Origin: Methylocystis sp.
GTDB taxonomy: Bacteria; Pseudomonadota; Alphaproteobacteria; Rhizobiales; Beijerinckiaceae
Direction: 5' to 3'
Assembly (NCBI GenBank): GCA_016178015.1
Contig: JACOUB010000047.1
Coordinates: forward strand, 1 to 64,000
DNA length: 64,000 bases
The notes beneath the pieces were generated by a model. That model was not told where the DNA came from and did not search any database. It saw only the letters and a program-made list of their open reading frames with translations. This document shows, in pieces, positions 63,807-64,000 of this stretch. How positions within the stretch are numbered: position 1 is the stretch's first letter; each line of letters opens with the position of its first letter. The translations under genes were made by a program, and so were the position numbers.

Positions 63807-64000
63807 ATGGATGCCGTGGTTAAGTCCTTACTCGCTCGCCCGCAAAATACCGAGACTTTCATCGCCGACCGGCCAACCAGAGAAGAGGCGGAGGCGGCGG
63901 TGCGTGTCCTCTTGCGTTGGGCTGGAGACGATCCCAATCGCGAAGGCCTGAAGGAGACGCCGCGCCGCGTGGTCAAGGCCTATGAAGAGTTCTTTCACGG
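63807..64000 (+). CDS. folE: GTP cyclohydrolase I, N-terminal part (cut by window edge)
   Basis: The ATG at 63807 follows a GGAGG ribosome site. The visible 64 codons include [20 protein letters not shown] and [20 protein letters not shown], the N-terminal helix of FolE. The enzyme turns GTP into dihydroneopterin triphosphate, the first step of folate synthesis. The zinc and catalytic residues lie beyond the window. Confidence 0.92.
   Translation, partial: MDAVVKSLLARPQNTETFIADRPTREEAEAAVRVLLRWAGDDPNREGLKETPRRVVKAYEEFFH

Overview
The window is 64 kb of GC-rich DNA that reads as the chromosome of an alphaproteobacterium of the Rhizobiales (Hyphomicrobiales). The evidence is gene content: a growth-pole-ring-like coiled-coil giant, a PhrR/PraR-type HTH regulator next to metK-trmB, a CnoX/LON/UPF0434 gene string, a Rhizobiales-style tol cluster and a DUF58-DUF4159-vWA cluster. 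A methanotroph-type family (Methylocystaceae/Beijerinckiaceae) is my guess from protein style only; no methane genes are in the window. The first ~1.87 kb looks different (PQQ dehydrogenase start, AbiEii-like nucleotidyltransferase, Uma2). It is fused in frame to the last ~55 codons of a MoxR ATPase, so it is either an illegitimate insertion or an assembly misjoin.

Layout. 0-2 kb: foreign-looking segment and junction. 2-8 kb: MoxR remnant, DUF58, DUF4159 and vWA-like membrane proteins (a Bat-like cluster). 8-12.5 kb, minus strand: GNAT, Nudix, and a tightly overlapping pair made of a DSF-synthase (RpfF) homologue and a membrane PAS-GGDEF-EAL protein, preceded by a 30-codon ORF that overlaps the rpfF start. 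13-20 kb: Rieske/FAD reductase, growth-pole-ring-like protein, Hpt protein, IS5 remnant. 20.6-33 kb: tRNA-Thr, ispG, orphan lipoprotein, hicAB, AmpD, ETF-QO, bamE, lytic transglycosylase, moaE/moaD, pgsA, uvrC, ung.

33-39 kb is accessory: mntA-hepT, DUF2442, a RelE/XRE pair with a perfect operator palindrome, a decayed DUF3768 gene, an acyltransferase and a radical-SAM gene broken by one frameshift. 39-44 kb: tolB, tolA, tolR, tolQ, ybgC (no pal), with a ParE/ParD-like pair fused by overlap to ybgC. 44-52 kb: purine nucleoside phosphorylase and the yejABEF peptide transporter, whose yejE and yejF are separated by a VapBC-like module plus a duplicate orphan antitoxin. 52-64 kb: gabD, pentapeptide membrane protein, higBA, glnK-amtB with a candidate sigma-54 promoter and a terminator, UPF0434/LON/CnoX, trmB, metK, HTH regulator, and the start of folE.

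Recurring themes are many small toxin-antitoxin modules, two of which overlap the start codons of housekeeping genes, and several families of palindromic (REP/BIME-like) repeats in the gaps. The most interesting candidate system is the rpfF plus GGDEF-EAL operon, which pairs synthesis of a fatty-acid signal with cyclic-di-GMP turnover.
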